Source: Zymoseptoria tritici IPO323
Taxonomy: Eukaryota; Ascomycota; Dothideomycetes; Mycosphaerellales; Mycosphaerellaceae
Assembly (NCBI RefSeq): GCF_000219625.1
Contig: NC_018209.1
Coordinates: 1,116,001-1,180,000 of the forward strand
Length of the DNA: 64,000 nucleotides
Direction: 5' to 3'
The translations under genes were made by a program, and so were the position numbers. Positions 43,342 to 55,552 of this stretch are shown one piece after another. Positions within the stretch are counted from its first letter, which is position 1, and every line of letters starts with the position of its first letter. The notes below the pieces were generated by a model. It saw only the letters and a program-made list of their open reading frames with translations. It was not told the origin of the DNA and did not search any database.

Positions 43342-44702
43342 TCAACTTGAACCGTCCTGCTTGGTCAGACCCATCCGAGCGACGCCGTCGATGGTGTCCG
43401 CTGTCACGCCATCCGCCAGCACTGCCGATGCGTTTCCGGTCTTCGCGTTGGCCGCCACAGCTTGGTCGTGTGCCTTCAGTGCTTTCCACTGCGAGAGATA
43501 GACGGCCCACTTCTCTGGCGTGATCTCGGCCATCACAAACTCCGGCGGATTCTTCATTGGTCTGCCCAGTTCCTCCACAGCGGTCGGATCCTGCATGATT
43601 GCGGCGTTCACCGACGTGCAGACATGATACTTGCAATAGTCGGCAAAGGCCTGCGCAACATCCGGCTCAAGGGGTTGCTGATCGACGCGAGCGATGAGCA
43701 TGTTTCCCACTTTGGAAATTGCCCAAAAGTCCACCTTCTTGCAGTCGAACTTGGGATTTGCAATACCGTTTGTGTGCATGAAAGTCGCATAGTTGATCAG
43801 ATCGCGAGACTCGGTCCACTTGGGGGACTTCGTGAGGCAGTGGACGGCAAAGAGAGGCATGCCGATGCGCTATGGGTTGGTCAGTCATTGTCAACAAAGT
43901 ATGCTTCACTATTTTTCCTTACCTGCGACACGGCAGAGATGTCGTGCTTCTCATCCCAAATGTAGTGGAGACGAGGAACCATCACCGACCGAGGCGAGGC
44001 TGTGGCATCCAGACGGGTCTCACCATCACAGGGCATCAGAACAGCCTGGAGCTTCGGACCGGAGAGCCATTCGTTGATCTCGAACTTGCCGCGGAAGGTG
44101 ATGAAGAAAGCGACGAGATGGTGGAAGTCGACCATGTTGAAGTCACTTGAGCCGGGCTTGCCAGCGCATGCGAATATTGGACCTCTCCAATCATAAGCAA
44201 GCAGACCTTGCGTGGAGGAGACGACGGCCTTGTTGAGCTCAGCGTAGCGCAGGAAGTTCTCGTCGTAGTACATGGTCAACTTCCGCTCCTGACGCTGGCC
44301 GCTGATCTGGTTGACTTCGACCCTCGATTCCTGGACGAGCTCTGCGCCGGGGATGAGATCGTACATGTTGCCTTCTCCTCCGCGCAGTTTATCGAGGAAG
44401 TCCGCCTTGTCGAGCCAGCAGAACTTGGGGCTGGACTCATCGGGCATGAGGTAGACCACGCGAAACATGTTCTTGGCCGGAGGTGTCTGAAAATCCTTGA
44501 AGCTCGAGCAAAGCGCCTTGTGGAATCTCCAGCTGGCGTCACTGCACTCGTACTGATTGCATAGAATGATCAGTCAAGGTGCCGTCAAGTGCGCAGCTGA
44601 TCTACTTACCGAGCAGTAGCTGACAGCCTTGCAGTCTGCGCAGCGCAAAGTGCTTGGCCGAGTGCACATGAGACACTTCGATGCGGTATTGTTGGAAGCC
44701 AT
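43342..44702 (-). CDS. MYND-type zinc finger protein, paralog 1
   Basis: There are three exons: 44702-44610, 44552-43923 and 43869-43342 (416 residues; introns 57 and 53 bp). The N-terminal MYND finger is complete: Cys10, Cys13, Cys21, Cys24, Cys30, Cys34, His42 and Cys46, with the first intron inside the finger after SYCS. The remaining 370 residues are conserved with the neighbouring paralog (WRFHKALCSSFKDFQTPP, NMVDFHHLVAFFITF, GPKLQAVLMPCDGE, RSVMVPRLHYIW, LSQWKALKAHDQ) but match no domain I know. MYND fingers usually bind proline-rich partners. Such proteins are expanded in many ascomycetes with unknown roles. It lies about 700 bp from paralog 2 in the same orientation, indicating tandem duplication. 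Confidence 0.85.
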
Positions 44703-45402
44703 GATTCGGTTGTATGCCGAGGTGGACGTGCTGTGGTTGGGCCGCTGCGGGCAAAGGTCGAGTGTTGGTTTGGACGTAGTCTGGAAGAAGTGATGGTGTA
44801 GACGAAGAATGAAGAAGGAGAGGAAGTGGTAGAAGAAGTAGAGGTGAGCGAAAGCAAAATAAAAGTGACAAACATAGGTGAATCCAAACGGATTCACCTG
44901 CATGAGCGCTGCATGTGCAAACAGAAACGCCAAGCTAGAACATTCACGTCCGTCCGATGGATCATGTAAAAGCTGACAGAACAAACAGGAGCCGTCCTTC
45001 ACCTCATCAGCCTTCACCATCCCTTCAGAATTGGGACGAGCCTACAGAACGCTTGCAAAGCTTCACCTTCATGTATCAAACATTGTGCTAGCGAGGAGAC
45101 TCACGTTTGCTTCGCTGCCGCAATGGAAACACGCCGTTCGGACTGCTTTGTTCGAGACTTGAAGGGAGACTGACCATGTGAAGATGCTATAGTTATGCAG
45201 AAGCCGGTAAATGAACTGTGATTATTTTGAGTGCTTGCAGAGAGTTCGATCGTGCTGTGATTCTTTCATTTGCTTCATCGCGTACAACCGCATTGACCTT
45301 GCTCGGTAGTTGTACTGACAGTAATCCATGCATCATTGACATACATCCCGACCTCCATCCCGCATCCATACCACATGTAGTGCTGCTATCCCACCCCTCG
45401 CT
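44703..45402. other. Intergenic region between MYND paralogs
   Basis: This contains the upstream region of MYND paralog 1 and the 3' flank of paralog 2. No gene is seen. Confidence 0.5.
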
Positions 45403-46817
45403 CTAGGACTGGCGCATCCTCACACACTTGACCGCCAGATCACCCAGAACCCGATCAGTCAGGCCCGCCCGCGTGACTTCGCTGCCATCAGCCACCACTT
45501 GACCTTCACCGCCGTTGGAGATCGCCTCGCTGGCCTCGGTCTCCGCCTTCAAGGCCTTCCACTCTTTCTGGTATATGACCCAGTCTACAGGCGAGATTTG
45601 GTTGAGAAAAGCTTCAGCGACGCCACCATACCTCTTCTTGCCCTCGTATGTCTCCCCAATGGTTTCCCGCCCTTAGCGCGCATGATCGTGACCATTGGGT
45701 AGGTTCGGCAGAAATCCACGAAGATGTCCACCGTCTCCGGATCGAGAGGTTTTCCGTCGGCGCGGACAACCAGCATGTTTCCCATGCCATCATTCGGCAC
45801 GTTGCAGACTCCGATTGCCCCGTTATTGCTGGTGAATGCCAGCCTGGAGTTTTTGGCTGAGCCCACATGCATGTACATTGCGTCGCTAGTGAGATCTTTA
45901 GGCTCGGTCCACGCTTTGGACTTAGTGGCGTATTCCAGAACCATGAGTGGCAGGCCAATGTGCTGCGGGCAAGTCAGTCTCTCTTGAGCTCAAAGCATCT
46001 AATAGTGTCATCATACCTCAGAGACCGCTGACATGTATTCCTGCGTCCTGCCCATCAGGTGCAACCTCGGGACCATGGCGGATCGGGTGGACGTGATGCC
46101 ACTCAGTCGTCTCTCACCGGCACAGGGCATCAGGACGGCCTGAATCTTCGGTCCGAGCACATAATCCATCGTGCAGCTACCCATGGGGGCGTCAAAGAGG
46201 ATAGCGAAGGCGATGAATCGTTGAAAGTCGACCATGTTGAAGTCCTGACCGCCAGGCTCCCCAGCAGTCACGACGAGTGGCCCACCCCATCGTTGACCGA
46301 CAAGGTTCTGGGTGGACTCCAGGAGGGCTTTGTTGGGCAGAGGGTAGCGGGCCTCCCAGTCATTGTCGCAGAACATCGTCATCGGCCACTTCAATTCTTT
46401 CCCCGTCAGACTGCTGACGAAAATCCGACAGGCGCTGATATGGCTCGAAGCGTCGATGATAGGTCCGATGTCATTGTCCTTGGCCGTCTTCATGTCGGGC
46501 ATCTTGAGCTTCGAAAGCCAGCGAAAGATTGGCTTTCGTCCGGAAGGCGGGAAGTAGAGTGCACGGTACATGTTCTCGTTCGGTGGGGACTGGAAGTCCT
46601 TGAACGTCTTGCAGAGACTCTTGTGAAATCTCCAGCTGGCATCACGGCATTCGACCTGAGAATGATCTTGTATCAGCATCATAATTTCTGACTGCGTGCT
46701 GGTGGTCTTGATACTTACGGAGCAGTAGTTGATGGCCTTGCAACCACCGCAATGGAGGAGGCCTGGCTCAGTGCACATGGCACATTCGGGCACGCGGCTG
46801 GTAGTAGTGCCGGTCAT
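45403..46817 (-). pseudogene. MYND-type zinc finger protein, paralog 2, with a 1-nt frameshift
   Basis: The gene structure matches paralog 1: exons 46817-46719, 46655-46017 and 45962 onward, with introns of 63 and 54 bp at equivalent positions. The finger is complete (Cys12, Cys15, Cys23, Cys26, Cys32, Cys36, His44, Cys48). The third exon frame stops at 45585 after losing similarity near 45655, but the next frame continues for about 80 codons with clear similarity to paralog 1 (SPVDWVIYQKEWKALKAE versus TPEKWAVYLSQWKALKAH) and stops at 45403. The switch lies at a G4 run (CCATTGGGGAGAC); one extra G would restore agreement. It is either a recent inactivating deletion or a sequencing error. If real, the product is shortened and ends in a novel basic tail. 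Confidence 0.75.
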
Positions 46818-47423
46818 GTCGTCCGTGGCACTGAGGCTGAACGGTGTTCAAGTGAAGGTGAAAGGTGAAGCACCGGTGGAGATGCAGACGCAATCGCAGC
46901 AGATGTATGTGAGTGATGGTTTGAGGTGAAGTTGTTGAGATGATGTCGAGGTGATGGGAAGAGGAGATGAAGTTGGAGAGGAGAGGACGAATTTCGAGAT
47001 CAGGCAGACGTGAGCAAAGCAGGAAGGCGCATCGCGAACGTCAAGCCAAAAGCGACCTCACTAACACTTACAGTGAGTCTCTCGCCATCTTGCTCTCTCT
47101 TGCAGGAAGTGAAGTGGAGCGCATCAAGCTCTACCTGCTGAGAAACGACAAGGAGGCGATTGATCGTCTTGTACGCTATAGCACTGATCAGCCAACGTAC
47201 CATACGGACTCCGACGAGTGCACTCACAATACTCAAGTAGAAACGCTTTCTTTTTCATGAAGTCTATCTATACGTAAGTCCTCATCCCTTCATTCATCCA
47301 CGCACCAAAGAGTGTCGGCCGGAGCGAACAAAACGAATCATGCAGCGTCCATCACGGGCAGCCAGCCCAACGTCTAGCCCCTTTTCGCCTCCAACCACTC
47401 GCTGCTCATCATCGATTCATGCT
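46818..47423. other. Intergenic region
   Basis: This is upstream of MYND paralog 2 and downstream of the Hsp110 stop. A 97-codon plus-strand frame (46967-47260) has no domain and is not called. Confidence 0.5.
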
Positions 47424-50012
47424 CTAATCCATATCCTCAGCGGCGGGTGCCTCCTCAGCTGGAGGGGCATCCTTCATCTCCTCGTCTTTGGCCTCAGGCT
47501 CAGCGGTCTTCTTCGCCGCCTCATCGGCCTTCTTCTTCTCGTCCTCGGCCTTCTTCTTTGCCTCGAGCTCAGCACGACGCTTGGCGGCGGCCTCTTCCTC
47601 CTTTGCTCGTCGGGCATCTTCCTCTTCTTGACGGCGGTCGTTGAAGCGTTGGACGATTGGGCCAGCGGCAGCGCGGAGCTCGTCCATCTTGGCGATGTAT
47701 TGGCCCTTGGAGGCGTCTTCGCCGTCGTCGTAGAGCCAGTCCTGGTGAACATGCGTTAGTATCAAAGTGTGGTGACTACCGAGGAATGAGATGCGACTCA
47801 CCTCGAGCTGCTCGCACTTGTCGCGGATCTTCTGCTTCTCCTCATCGCTAGCGAAGTCAGAGTAGCCGTTGCTCTCATACGACTCATCAATCTTTCCACG
47901 CATGGAGTAAATCTCCGACTCGAGCTCGTTCTTCTTGTCTTCGGTCTCGGCAACAAGCTTGTCCTCCGCAATCATCTGACCCTCCTTCTCCATGAAGGCG
48001 TCCTTGAATGACTGGTCAAGCGATGCGGAAGCAGTCGACAATGGGAGGTCGCCCTTGCGCACTTGCTTCTTGACCTTGCGGGTCTTCGGCGCCTTGGCTT
48101 CGCCGTTGGCCTTGTCATCGGTCTCCATTGCCTGTCCGGTTGTCAGCAATGGTTCGATCTTCGGCCGTTTCGCGGCGCGTTCGGCAATGTGCATTTGAAG
48201 GAACTCAGCCGCGGTTACCTCGCCGGCTTTGGCTTTTACTTCATCGGCACATGTTGCGGAATGCATCAATCGGGTTGTACTCACGTCTCCGTCCTTCTTC
48301 TCGTCTTTTGACTCAGGAATTGGCTCTTCAATCTCCTGGTCCTCCACATAGTATCCTTGCTCAACGTTGAGCACTCCGTGCAAGTTCAATCGTGCCTTGA
48401 GCTTGCAAATCATAAAGTCGTCCTTACCATCCGCCTTGACGCCCTTGACGCTGAATCGGCCGATCCATGGGTTGACCTTGCCGGGAAGGCCCTCTGGCTT
48501 GGCGTACTTGGCCTCGAGATCGAACTGTTGTTTCCGGTAGAATGTGAGAATCTTGGTTGATGGCATGGCGTTGCCCTTGTTGAACACAGTCAGGTTGGTG
48601 TCCTCATCGGGAATGTCGGGCGATTTCTCCCAGGTGAATTCGATCGGGTAGTTGACGATATCCTGGACGCTGAAGTCGCGGACGCGGAAGACGGGCGAGA
48701 GGATGGCGCAGCTGAAGGCACATCCACGGGCGATGGCCTCGTCAGCGTTGAGGGTGAAGGAGAGGGTCTTGCCGAAGAAGGTCTGGATGGCATTTTTGAG
48801 CGCTGGAACACGGGTGCAGCCACCGACCAGCTCCACAATATCGATGTCCTCCACCTTGAGCTTCGCCTCGGCGAGGGCCTGCTCCAACGGAATCGTAGCG
48901 CGCTCAAGGAGAGGCTTCACAAGCTCCTCCAGCTCCTCGCGCTTGAGTGTACCGCGGACATCCACATCGTTCATCAAGGACTCAATGTTGAGCGGTGCCA
49001 TGGCGTTGGCGGACAAGACCTTCTTCAGCTTCTCGACTGCGGCGGCCACACGGACCTTGGCCTTCGGGTTCTCGTTGATGTCTGCAAGGAGGTCAGTTTA
49101 CCTGCCAGGAACGTGCTGTAAGAAAAACGACCACCAACCTATTTTGTTCTTTTCCTTGAACTCGGCCCTGAAGTGCTCAATGATAGCCTTGTCAAAGTTG
49201 CGACCACCAAAGTGCCTGTCATATGCGGTGGAGACAACCTTCAACTCGCCCTTCTTGAACTCGCAGATCGAGACGGTGTAGTTGCTGTGTCCGATATCGA
49301 TGAACGCAACGCGGCGCGGCTTCTCCTCTGCGGCAGGCAGATCAAGCTTGGTGATTCCATATCCCAGAGCAGTGGCCGTAGTCTCGTTGATAAGGCGAAG
49401 AACCTTGATTCCCGCAACCTCAGCAGCGTCCAACAGCCCTCTCCTCTGTGCATCCGTGTACCATGCCGGCACCGCAATGACCATATCATTCACCGGCAAC
49501 TTCAGCTCTTTCGATGCCGTTTCCCTCGCTTTTGTGAAGAACATGGCGCACAGCTGCGCGGCCGAGAACTTGGTCTTCTGGCCCAGGTATGAGACTTCCA
49601 CGCCGACCTGGCCGTTCACGTCCACCAATGGTGCGGAGACATAGTCTTGCTCGATTTGGACGTCCGGGTCGTTTAATGAGCGGCCAACGAGGCGGGAGAG
49701 GGAGCTGACGGTGTTTTTGAGGTTGGAGACTTCTTGTGTCTTTGCGGATTCGCCGAGATATCTGCTGCGTGGACCAAATCCGACGAGGGATCTGCAAAAA
49801 TATCAGTATATATTGCTTGCGATTGATCGGAGGCATCTCTTACGGTGTCGCGCGGTTGGAAACCTCGTTGGTGATCACATCGACACCCTTATTCCTGGCA
49901 ACAGCCTGTGAACCTGTCAGTATCCGATCCTCTCGCCCATCATCCATCTCTTGTATGGTATCCTTACGATAACGCTGTTTTGCGTGCCAAAGTCGAGTCC
50001 TACGACCGACAT
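47424..50012 (-). CDS. SSE1: Hsp110/Hsp88-type chaperone (Sse1 homolog)
   Basis: This cytosolic Hsp70-like protein is a nucleotide-exchange factor for Hsp70 and a holdase. I predict six exons: 50012-49968, 49905-49844, 49791-49139, 49081-48285, 48131-47802 and 47741-47424 (734 residues). The N-terminus reads MSVVGLDFGTQNSV, followed by VSNRATPSLVGFG, with LINETTATALGYGI, FIDIGHSNYTVSI and ELVGGCTRVPALK in the ATPase domain. The linker in the substrate domain is acidic, and the helical C-terminus ends in Glu/Ala/Lys-rich repeats and AEDMD. The 153-bp intron (48284-48132) has a good branch site (CTGAC). It is a stop-free multiple of three; splicing there yields GDAMETDDKANGE, which fits fungal Hsp88 proteins best. 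The last intron (60 bp) is also open. A heat-shock element lies upstream. Confidence 0.93.
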
Positions 50013-50246
50013 CTTGAAGTTTTCGTGCTTTGTTCGTAGTGGTGGGAAGTTCGGTGAGGCTCGATTGTTTGGGGTGGGTTGATCGGGTTTCTGGTAGTCG
50101 TCGTATCTGTGTTGACGTCTGTTTCTCGGGCGCACGAAAGAGACTTCACGGGTTCCACAGGGTGTGTTGTTTGGGTGGAGACGGTAGTATGGTCGGTGGT
50201 GGGGTGTCTGTTCCAAAATCCTAGCGCAAGCGGCGAAGATTATTTG

Positions 50247-50271
50247 TTTCGCGAACTGGATAGAACTTTCG
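50247..50271. promoter_or_regulatory. Heat-shock element upstream of the Hsp110 gene
   Basis: TTCGCGAA and GAACTTTC lie in the 5-bp register of an HSE (TTC, GAA, one skipped unit, GAA, TTC), about 235 bp upstream of the start codon. This gapped arrangement is compatible with Hsf1 binding. Confidence 0.5.
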
Positions 50272-53200
50272 CCAGGACGTCAGGTCACGTGCACGTTTCA
50301 GATGTGAGTGAAAGGACAACAGCATAGCGGACTACAGGCTATGTGAGAACGATTGCTACTGCAACGTGTTCTTTGGCATCTGCAAGAAGTGTCTTATCGT
50401 TCTCTCTTTGAACGGAACTGCCAGCGCATGCAAAAGCTCTTGCTTGCTTATTCGTCCGAACATCGTCACGATTGCAGCCTGAGGCCAACATGTGATCTGG
50501 CAGAGGTTCAATAAACCGGGTCAGCATACCATCCTGCTGGCGAGACATCGTGTCGGACAATACTGATAAGCTGATCAGACGTGGGAACAAGCCGTGCAGG
50601 GAGCTCAGTAGGACGTCGAGCTAACAGCATAGCTGACTTCCAAGTTGCCGACTATCTTCTTCAGAGGGCTCGTCAATCGACTTCTGTCTTCAACTGTACC
50701 GTCCTCGCAGTTCATTCCCACTCGCGACCGGTGTGAGAATGATTGCTCGATCAAGCTGACGTTCCACCTCTCGCTGTTGGATTGTATGCTCCAAATGCTC
50801 TCGAAGGGCAACCTTGCCGTTTCATCGCTTCATGTTTCGGACTTGTCTCCGTTTCGATACGTCTTAGGCATCTCACCGGTACGCAAAGTGGCATCGATCT
50901 CATTGTGCCATGCTGACAATGGAGCCTTCGGTAGGATGAATTATCGTCGACTCGTTCTGTTGGAATCCACGCTCGTGGCGTGAGCACGCGCGGCCGTGTC
51001 CGAGAACTGCCAAACTCATCAACATCGTTCTTCATACTGCTCATTCAAACTTGCCGTCCGCAAATGTAGTGCCCCAATGATTTTCTTCTGACCTTGTGTG
51101 AAGCTGAGATCAAAATTGGTCGATGGTGTCCTGATATGATTGATCTGCCAGAGCTGAAATACTTGCTCATGCCATTCCAGGCATTCCAGGCATCATCAAT
51201 CCAACGATGATATTTGTGAAACGAAATGGAGCATGTTGTGTTCGACGGACACGACGGCGACCGCCACGTTGGGTACATTGCCACTTGTCCCTCGATGGTA
51301 CCTGGCAGAGATGCCTGATGCGTCGTTGTTTGTGATCGGCCACCCATGCTGTCCGACCAGAGGCGTGTACACAAACAATGGATTCCCAGGAGAGTGCGGA
51401 TGGGGTGATGATAGGCCGAATTGGAATGACCGATGGAGTGACGGATGGCATGGTCGGCGATTGGGATCTGGAATCTTGATAGATGACTGCTCCGGCGGCT
51501 AATCGAGAGGCAGGTACAGCATTCGAGCTTCATCCGATCATGCTGTACGCTGCGTACGATGGTGTCAGTCAGATGGCAAGTGGTCCATGTCTCTTGGTGC
51601 TCAATACTGTCAGAGTCCAGACCGACGCCCATATGATCGCCGACTTCCAGCCTCCTTGACGCCGGCACTCAGGTTCACTCAGCAATGTGCCGCTCGGAGA
51701 TGTCATCTGGTCGAAGATGTCCAAGGAATTGCGCGCTCAAATCTCCGAGCTGCGGGTGCAACATCCACGTTGAGATGGTAAGACGGAAGGGTGCAGGATA
51801 TCAACGTATGTACTTCTGTTCACGTTCGATCGTGTGTGGCAGAAGCATCGCCGTTGACCCAGTGACCTGGTTCGAGAGTCCTGAGACATTGTACCTGCAT
51901 TAGTGGCTCAGTTGCGCAATAAGATCGACCAAGCGGCGGGGCGTGTCACTGCGAGCAGCAAGCCATTGACAAGGTTCAGTGTCACTGTTCGGTCCACCTC
52001 CGAGAAAGTGATCGCAAAATGTGACACGTTACATCCGTGCTCTGCATTGGAAATCCTTCGGTGGAGTCGCGGCCTGAGTGATGCCGGCACAGGATGTGTC
52101 AAAGACAGAACAGGAAGATCCACGGACTCGAGTGGGTCTGGGGTTGACGATGCGATCTCCTTCTCCAGACTTGCCCGCCTTGTCGGGTATAGATTGGTCG
52201 TTTCAGCAGTCTTGAAGGAGCACTTTTGATGCGTTCGTGCTTCGCCGCATCTTCCCACACCTGCTTCGGCCAATCCTTACGTCGTAGCAGAACCACGCCG
52301 TAGCATTCAACACGATACTGCTTCTCATCAATTCAGGTAAACGTCATGACGTTGAACTGTGATAGGAGAAGTAACTACCCGGCAGATAAGAAGCCCGGCC
52401 GAGCATCTCCATTTTCTGAGTCGCGTGCCGTGTCGCCAGACTTCTTGGGCCGGTTACATTTTTCGCGCCTTCCCGCGAGCCAGTTCAGATCTCATGGCAT
52501 ATCAAAGTGGGAGATGAACTGCGTGCCTGCTGACGCCATTGATGCAGATAACCGTAGTATTTGGCAATTCTGGTGTCGAGATGAGTACCGGAACAGGCGC
52601 CGGGCGTTAGTCCGCAACGCTCTCCGCGAGCGCAAGCACGGGTGTGACATGTCGTGGGTAGATGCGTGGCCGCGATGACACTGGGAGAGCTTCTGTGTGT
52701 TGCATGGCGCTCGCTGTATCGAACCAGGTAACAGGGACATGAGCGACCTGTCAGTCAGCACACGGTGGAGCCAATTTCCATGGTCCTGTGCGGAGTTGTG
52801 CATTCCACGGAGCCCTGAGCGCGAGGGTTACACAGAGCGCGGAGCGGAGGTGTGTGGGAAAGAGTGAGCTTGGAGGAGTTTTACGATACATCACTTTTGA
52901 CCACGCCGCCACAGGAATGAGGAGCAGCGAGGATGGTGGAGGAGCCTCTGCCGCAGTGATCGCATGCACCCTCGTCGGCAAGGCCTGAGGTTGGAAAAAG
53001 TCGTGCTAGTCGGGCTAGCAAGGATGGCTGCAGCTGCATGTCATCGCATCATCCTCGTCGAAACAGGTGACTGCTCCCAGATCGTGCGGCAGACCGCCCG
53101 ACTGGTCTTGCAATGGTTGGGACTATGCGAGGGCAGCTTGGAGTGCAGGGCACGGCGTTGATCGAAGAGCAGTCGGTCGTTTCGAGGGCGTGCGTGGCGC

Positions 53201-54367
53201 TGCGCCGAGCATGCAGGCCGCCCATTCCGGTCAGCAAGGACTGCCGGACGCTTCTTTGGACTTCTCATCGTCAATTTCTGGGCGATTGATGGCCAAAAGA
53301 ATGTGGGAGAGCAGTCTCAACGTGCAAGATGTCTCTCTCGATCGATGAGATGAGCTCGCGTCCAAGACGTCGAGATGACAGGAGCATGAGAGGAAGAAAA
53401 GGTGAGATGATGTCGATAGCATACCAGACGTCCGGGCCTTGGGATTGCAGCATCCGAGATCCGCGTGCCTGAATCGCATCACACAAACTCGGACGGTAAA
53501 CCTTATCACAGATCTAACTGCTTTGCAGTGGTGTGACGCTCCAGTGCCCTGGTCGCTGGGAGCGCCGGCCGATTCGTGCTGCTGCCAGATCGGCGTGTCT
53601 CTTTTTCACGGCACACCTGCCAGCAACATGATCCATCCACCCTCCACTCCGAGGCGTGCCGCACTCCACCCTTCGCTCGAAGCAGCCAGGACTATCGTGC
53701 CCGTTGTGCCTCCGTCGCAGGGATCTTCCTCCCAGGACAACCATCTGCGAAGCAACCCACCGCCGCGGGAACGGGGAAGTGATTGAGCCACGCCGCCTGG
53801 TTTTTGGTCTCTTTCTCTGCTTACTGCTTTAGGTGCGGCCATGACCAAGGGTTGACCACGGAGATCAAAAGAGAAAACGGCAGCACGTCGCACCGCTGCC
53901 GTCTACAATGTATCACCAGATCTTGCCTCTTTGCTCAATTCATGCGCCTTCAGTCTGAATCCGACGGCACTTGTGTGCGCCCTACCTGTCACTGGCTGGG
54001 CTCCATAAAAGACGAATTGAGAAAGCAACACTACCGCAGAGTCACATCTGGCTCGCTCGGGATACTATATAGCTCTTTCGACCCGGCGCTACGTTTCAGT
54101 CTTCCATCATCCAGTACTTCGGGTCCTCTGCCATATCATCGCCAACACCACCAGCGGTAAACCATACAACTTCCGTCCTTGGCTGTCCATTACGACATAC
54201 GAAGTCAATTCGGATTGACTGCCACTGTTCAATCATACATTCGATCAACACAGACCAGATCTTCTTCGACACCTCCACGACACAACACACAGACCATCAA
54301 GGTGAGAGCTTCTCATTCGGACGCAAGCCTTCGAATGATCAATGTCAACTAACATTATTCACGACAG
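50272..54367. other. Long region without recognisable genes
   Basis: About 4.1 kb of normal-GC, non-RIP sequence. The longest frames (207 codons minus at 51668-51045; 112 codons plus at 50645) have no recognisable domains or convincing splice structure. The part near 51410-51470 is locally repetitive (GATGG and ATGGCATGG words). The last 300 bp hold the promoter and 5' UTR intron of the next gene. Confidence 0.5.
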
Positions 54368-54538
54368 ATGGCCAAACCCGGAAAGTGCGAGCACTCCTTC
54401 AAGATGATCAAATCCGACACGACTCTCATTCTCTGGAACTGCAACATGTGCCACTTGGGACCACATTGGTTCATCTACGAGTGCGCCAAGTGCAAGCTCA
54501 AGACTTGCCGGACTTGCACCGCAAAGGCAACGAAATGA
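54368..54538 (+). CDS. 56-residue Cys-rich protein, DC1/C1-like zinc-binding
   Basis: This very short gene encodes 56 residues from MAKPGKCEHSF. Cysteines and histidines are regularly spaced: Cys7, His9, Cys25, Cys28, His29, His33, Cys39, Cys42, Cys47 and Cys50, with WNCNMC, HWFIYECAKC and CRTC. The CxxC, aromatic, YxCxxC, CxxC layout resembles a small C1/DC1-type zinc module. The start codon follows directly after an intron acceptor (ACGACAG|ATG). The apparent 5' UTR intron has donor GTGAGAG (near 54301), branch CTAAC and acceptor CAG at 54367. A TATA-like TATATAG is near 54067. No signal peptide is seen. Function is unknown; zinc binding is inference. Confidence 0.6.
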   Translation: MAKPGKCEHSFKMIKSDTTLILWNCNMCHLGPHWFIYECAKCKLKTCRTCTAKATK

Positions 54539-55357
54539 AAACGATTGAGGGTACGTTCTGACATTTTCCATGTGAGGCAACAGTGGCTGACATCTTCAGC
54601 AGAGCATCATGTGCTTTGACCGTGTTCTGGCTGTTTCTGGTTTTTGTCATCTGCATTTTTGATTATGGATTCATTCTAGCGTGGAGTCACGGAGCAGATG
54701 GGAAAGGGAAGATCGAAAGGGCAGTGTGGATCAACCATGTGCAAGGCAAGGAGTAGAGGCTGGCAAGAATTGTCCGAGTGTGGGCGGGACTTTGCTTTTA
54801 GACCGGAAGCGTGGAATCGGGAAGATGGTATGTCCGCGAGGACAATTGGAGCACAAGTCTAATGATGGAGGTCACTGTAACATCACCTTGCTACTGCCAT
54901 AATGGTAATCCGACAGCTCATATACCATAGCTTCACTATCATCACGCCCTCGAGTGGCATCAGATACAAAGCAGTGCTACTCTGGTGGTCAGCAACTCAT
55001 GACGCGGACGTGATCGAGCAACCCGGCTGATTCGAAACACTGTCAGCTCATCAGCGGCTTACATGAAACCGCGTAAGCCATCGTGCTGACGACTGCCGGC
55101 ATATGTAGTTGGCGAACGCCAGCATCACGGCACATATCGGAAGCTGGAGGGATCACGACAATCGAGTGCAATCGTTCGCAATGCGTATGCCATTCGTTAT
55201 CTGCGATCTGCCTCTTGTCTCGTATGCATCGTATCTCATCTCGTCATCCTTTCATTCTCTCGTATGATCGTCTCCTCATGATGCCGTGTCACAGCTTCCC
55301 GATTCCGACATCTTGCTTGTATGACCTCGAGGTCTCGTCTAGAGAAGCTTTCGAGCT
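54539..55357. other. Convergent intergenic region
   Basis: About 0.8 kb lies between two small Cys-rich genes that converge. No further gene is seen. Confidence 0.45.
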
Positions 55358-55552
55358 TTAGTTTGGGCAAGTCTGCAGCATGTCAGTGCTTGAGCATTGG
55401 GCACGAAGTCGAACAATTGGACTTACAGCTCCGCACGAGCCGCAGGTCTTTCCGCTGGAGACCGCAGCGTTGCACTTTGGGCCTTTGAGATGGAGTCAGC
55501 ACTGGCTCGTCAAGCTTGAGTGAGTATGGAATCACGAACAAGAGTTATGCAT
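55358..55552 (-). CDS. Possible 27-residue Cys-rich peptide gene
   Basis: I predict three tiny exons: 55552-55540, 55482-55427 and 55372-55358. The second intron (GTAAGT..CTGCAG, 54 bp) is canonical with a CTGAC branch. The first intron has a good branch and acceptor but a weak donor (GTTCGT). The product would contain CPKC near the start, then KTCGSCGATCPN at the end, giving five cysteines in 27 residues, with a metallothionein- or zinc-ribbon-like look. Other splice choices give different peptides, so the exact protein is uncertain. The upstream sequence (AAGCAACAACTTCCAAC before the ATG) looks like a fungal 5' leader. Confidence 0.4.

Noticed and set aside
51045..51668. A 207-codon minus frame in the gene-poor region
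   Set aside because: Composition is His/Ser/Arg-rich with no recognisable motif. It could be chance at this GC content.
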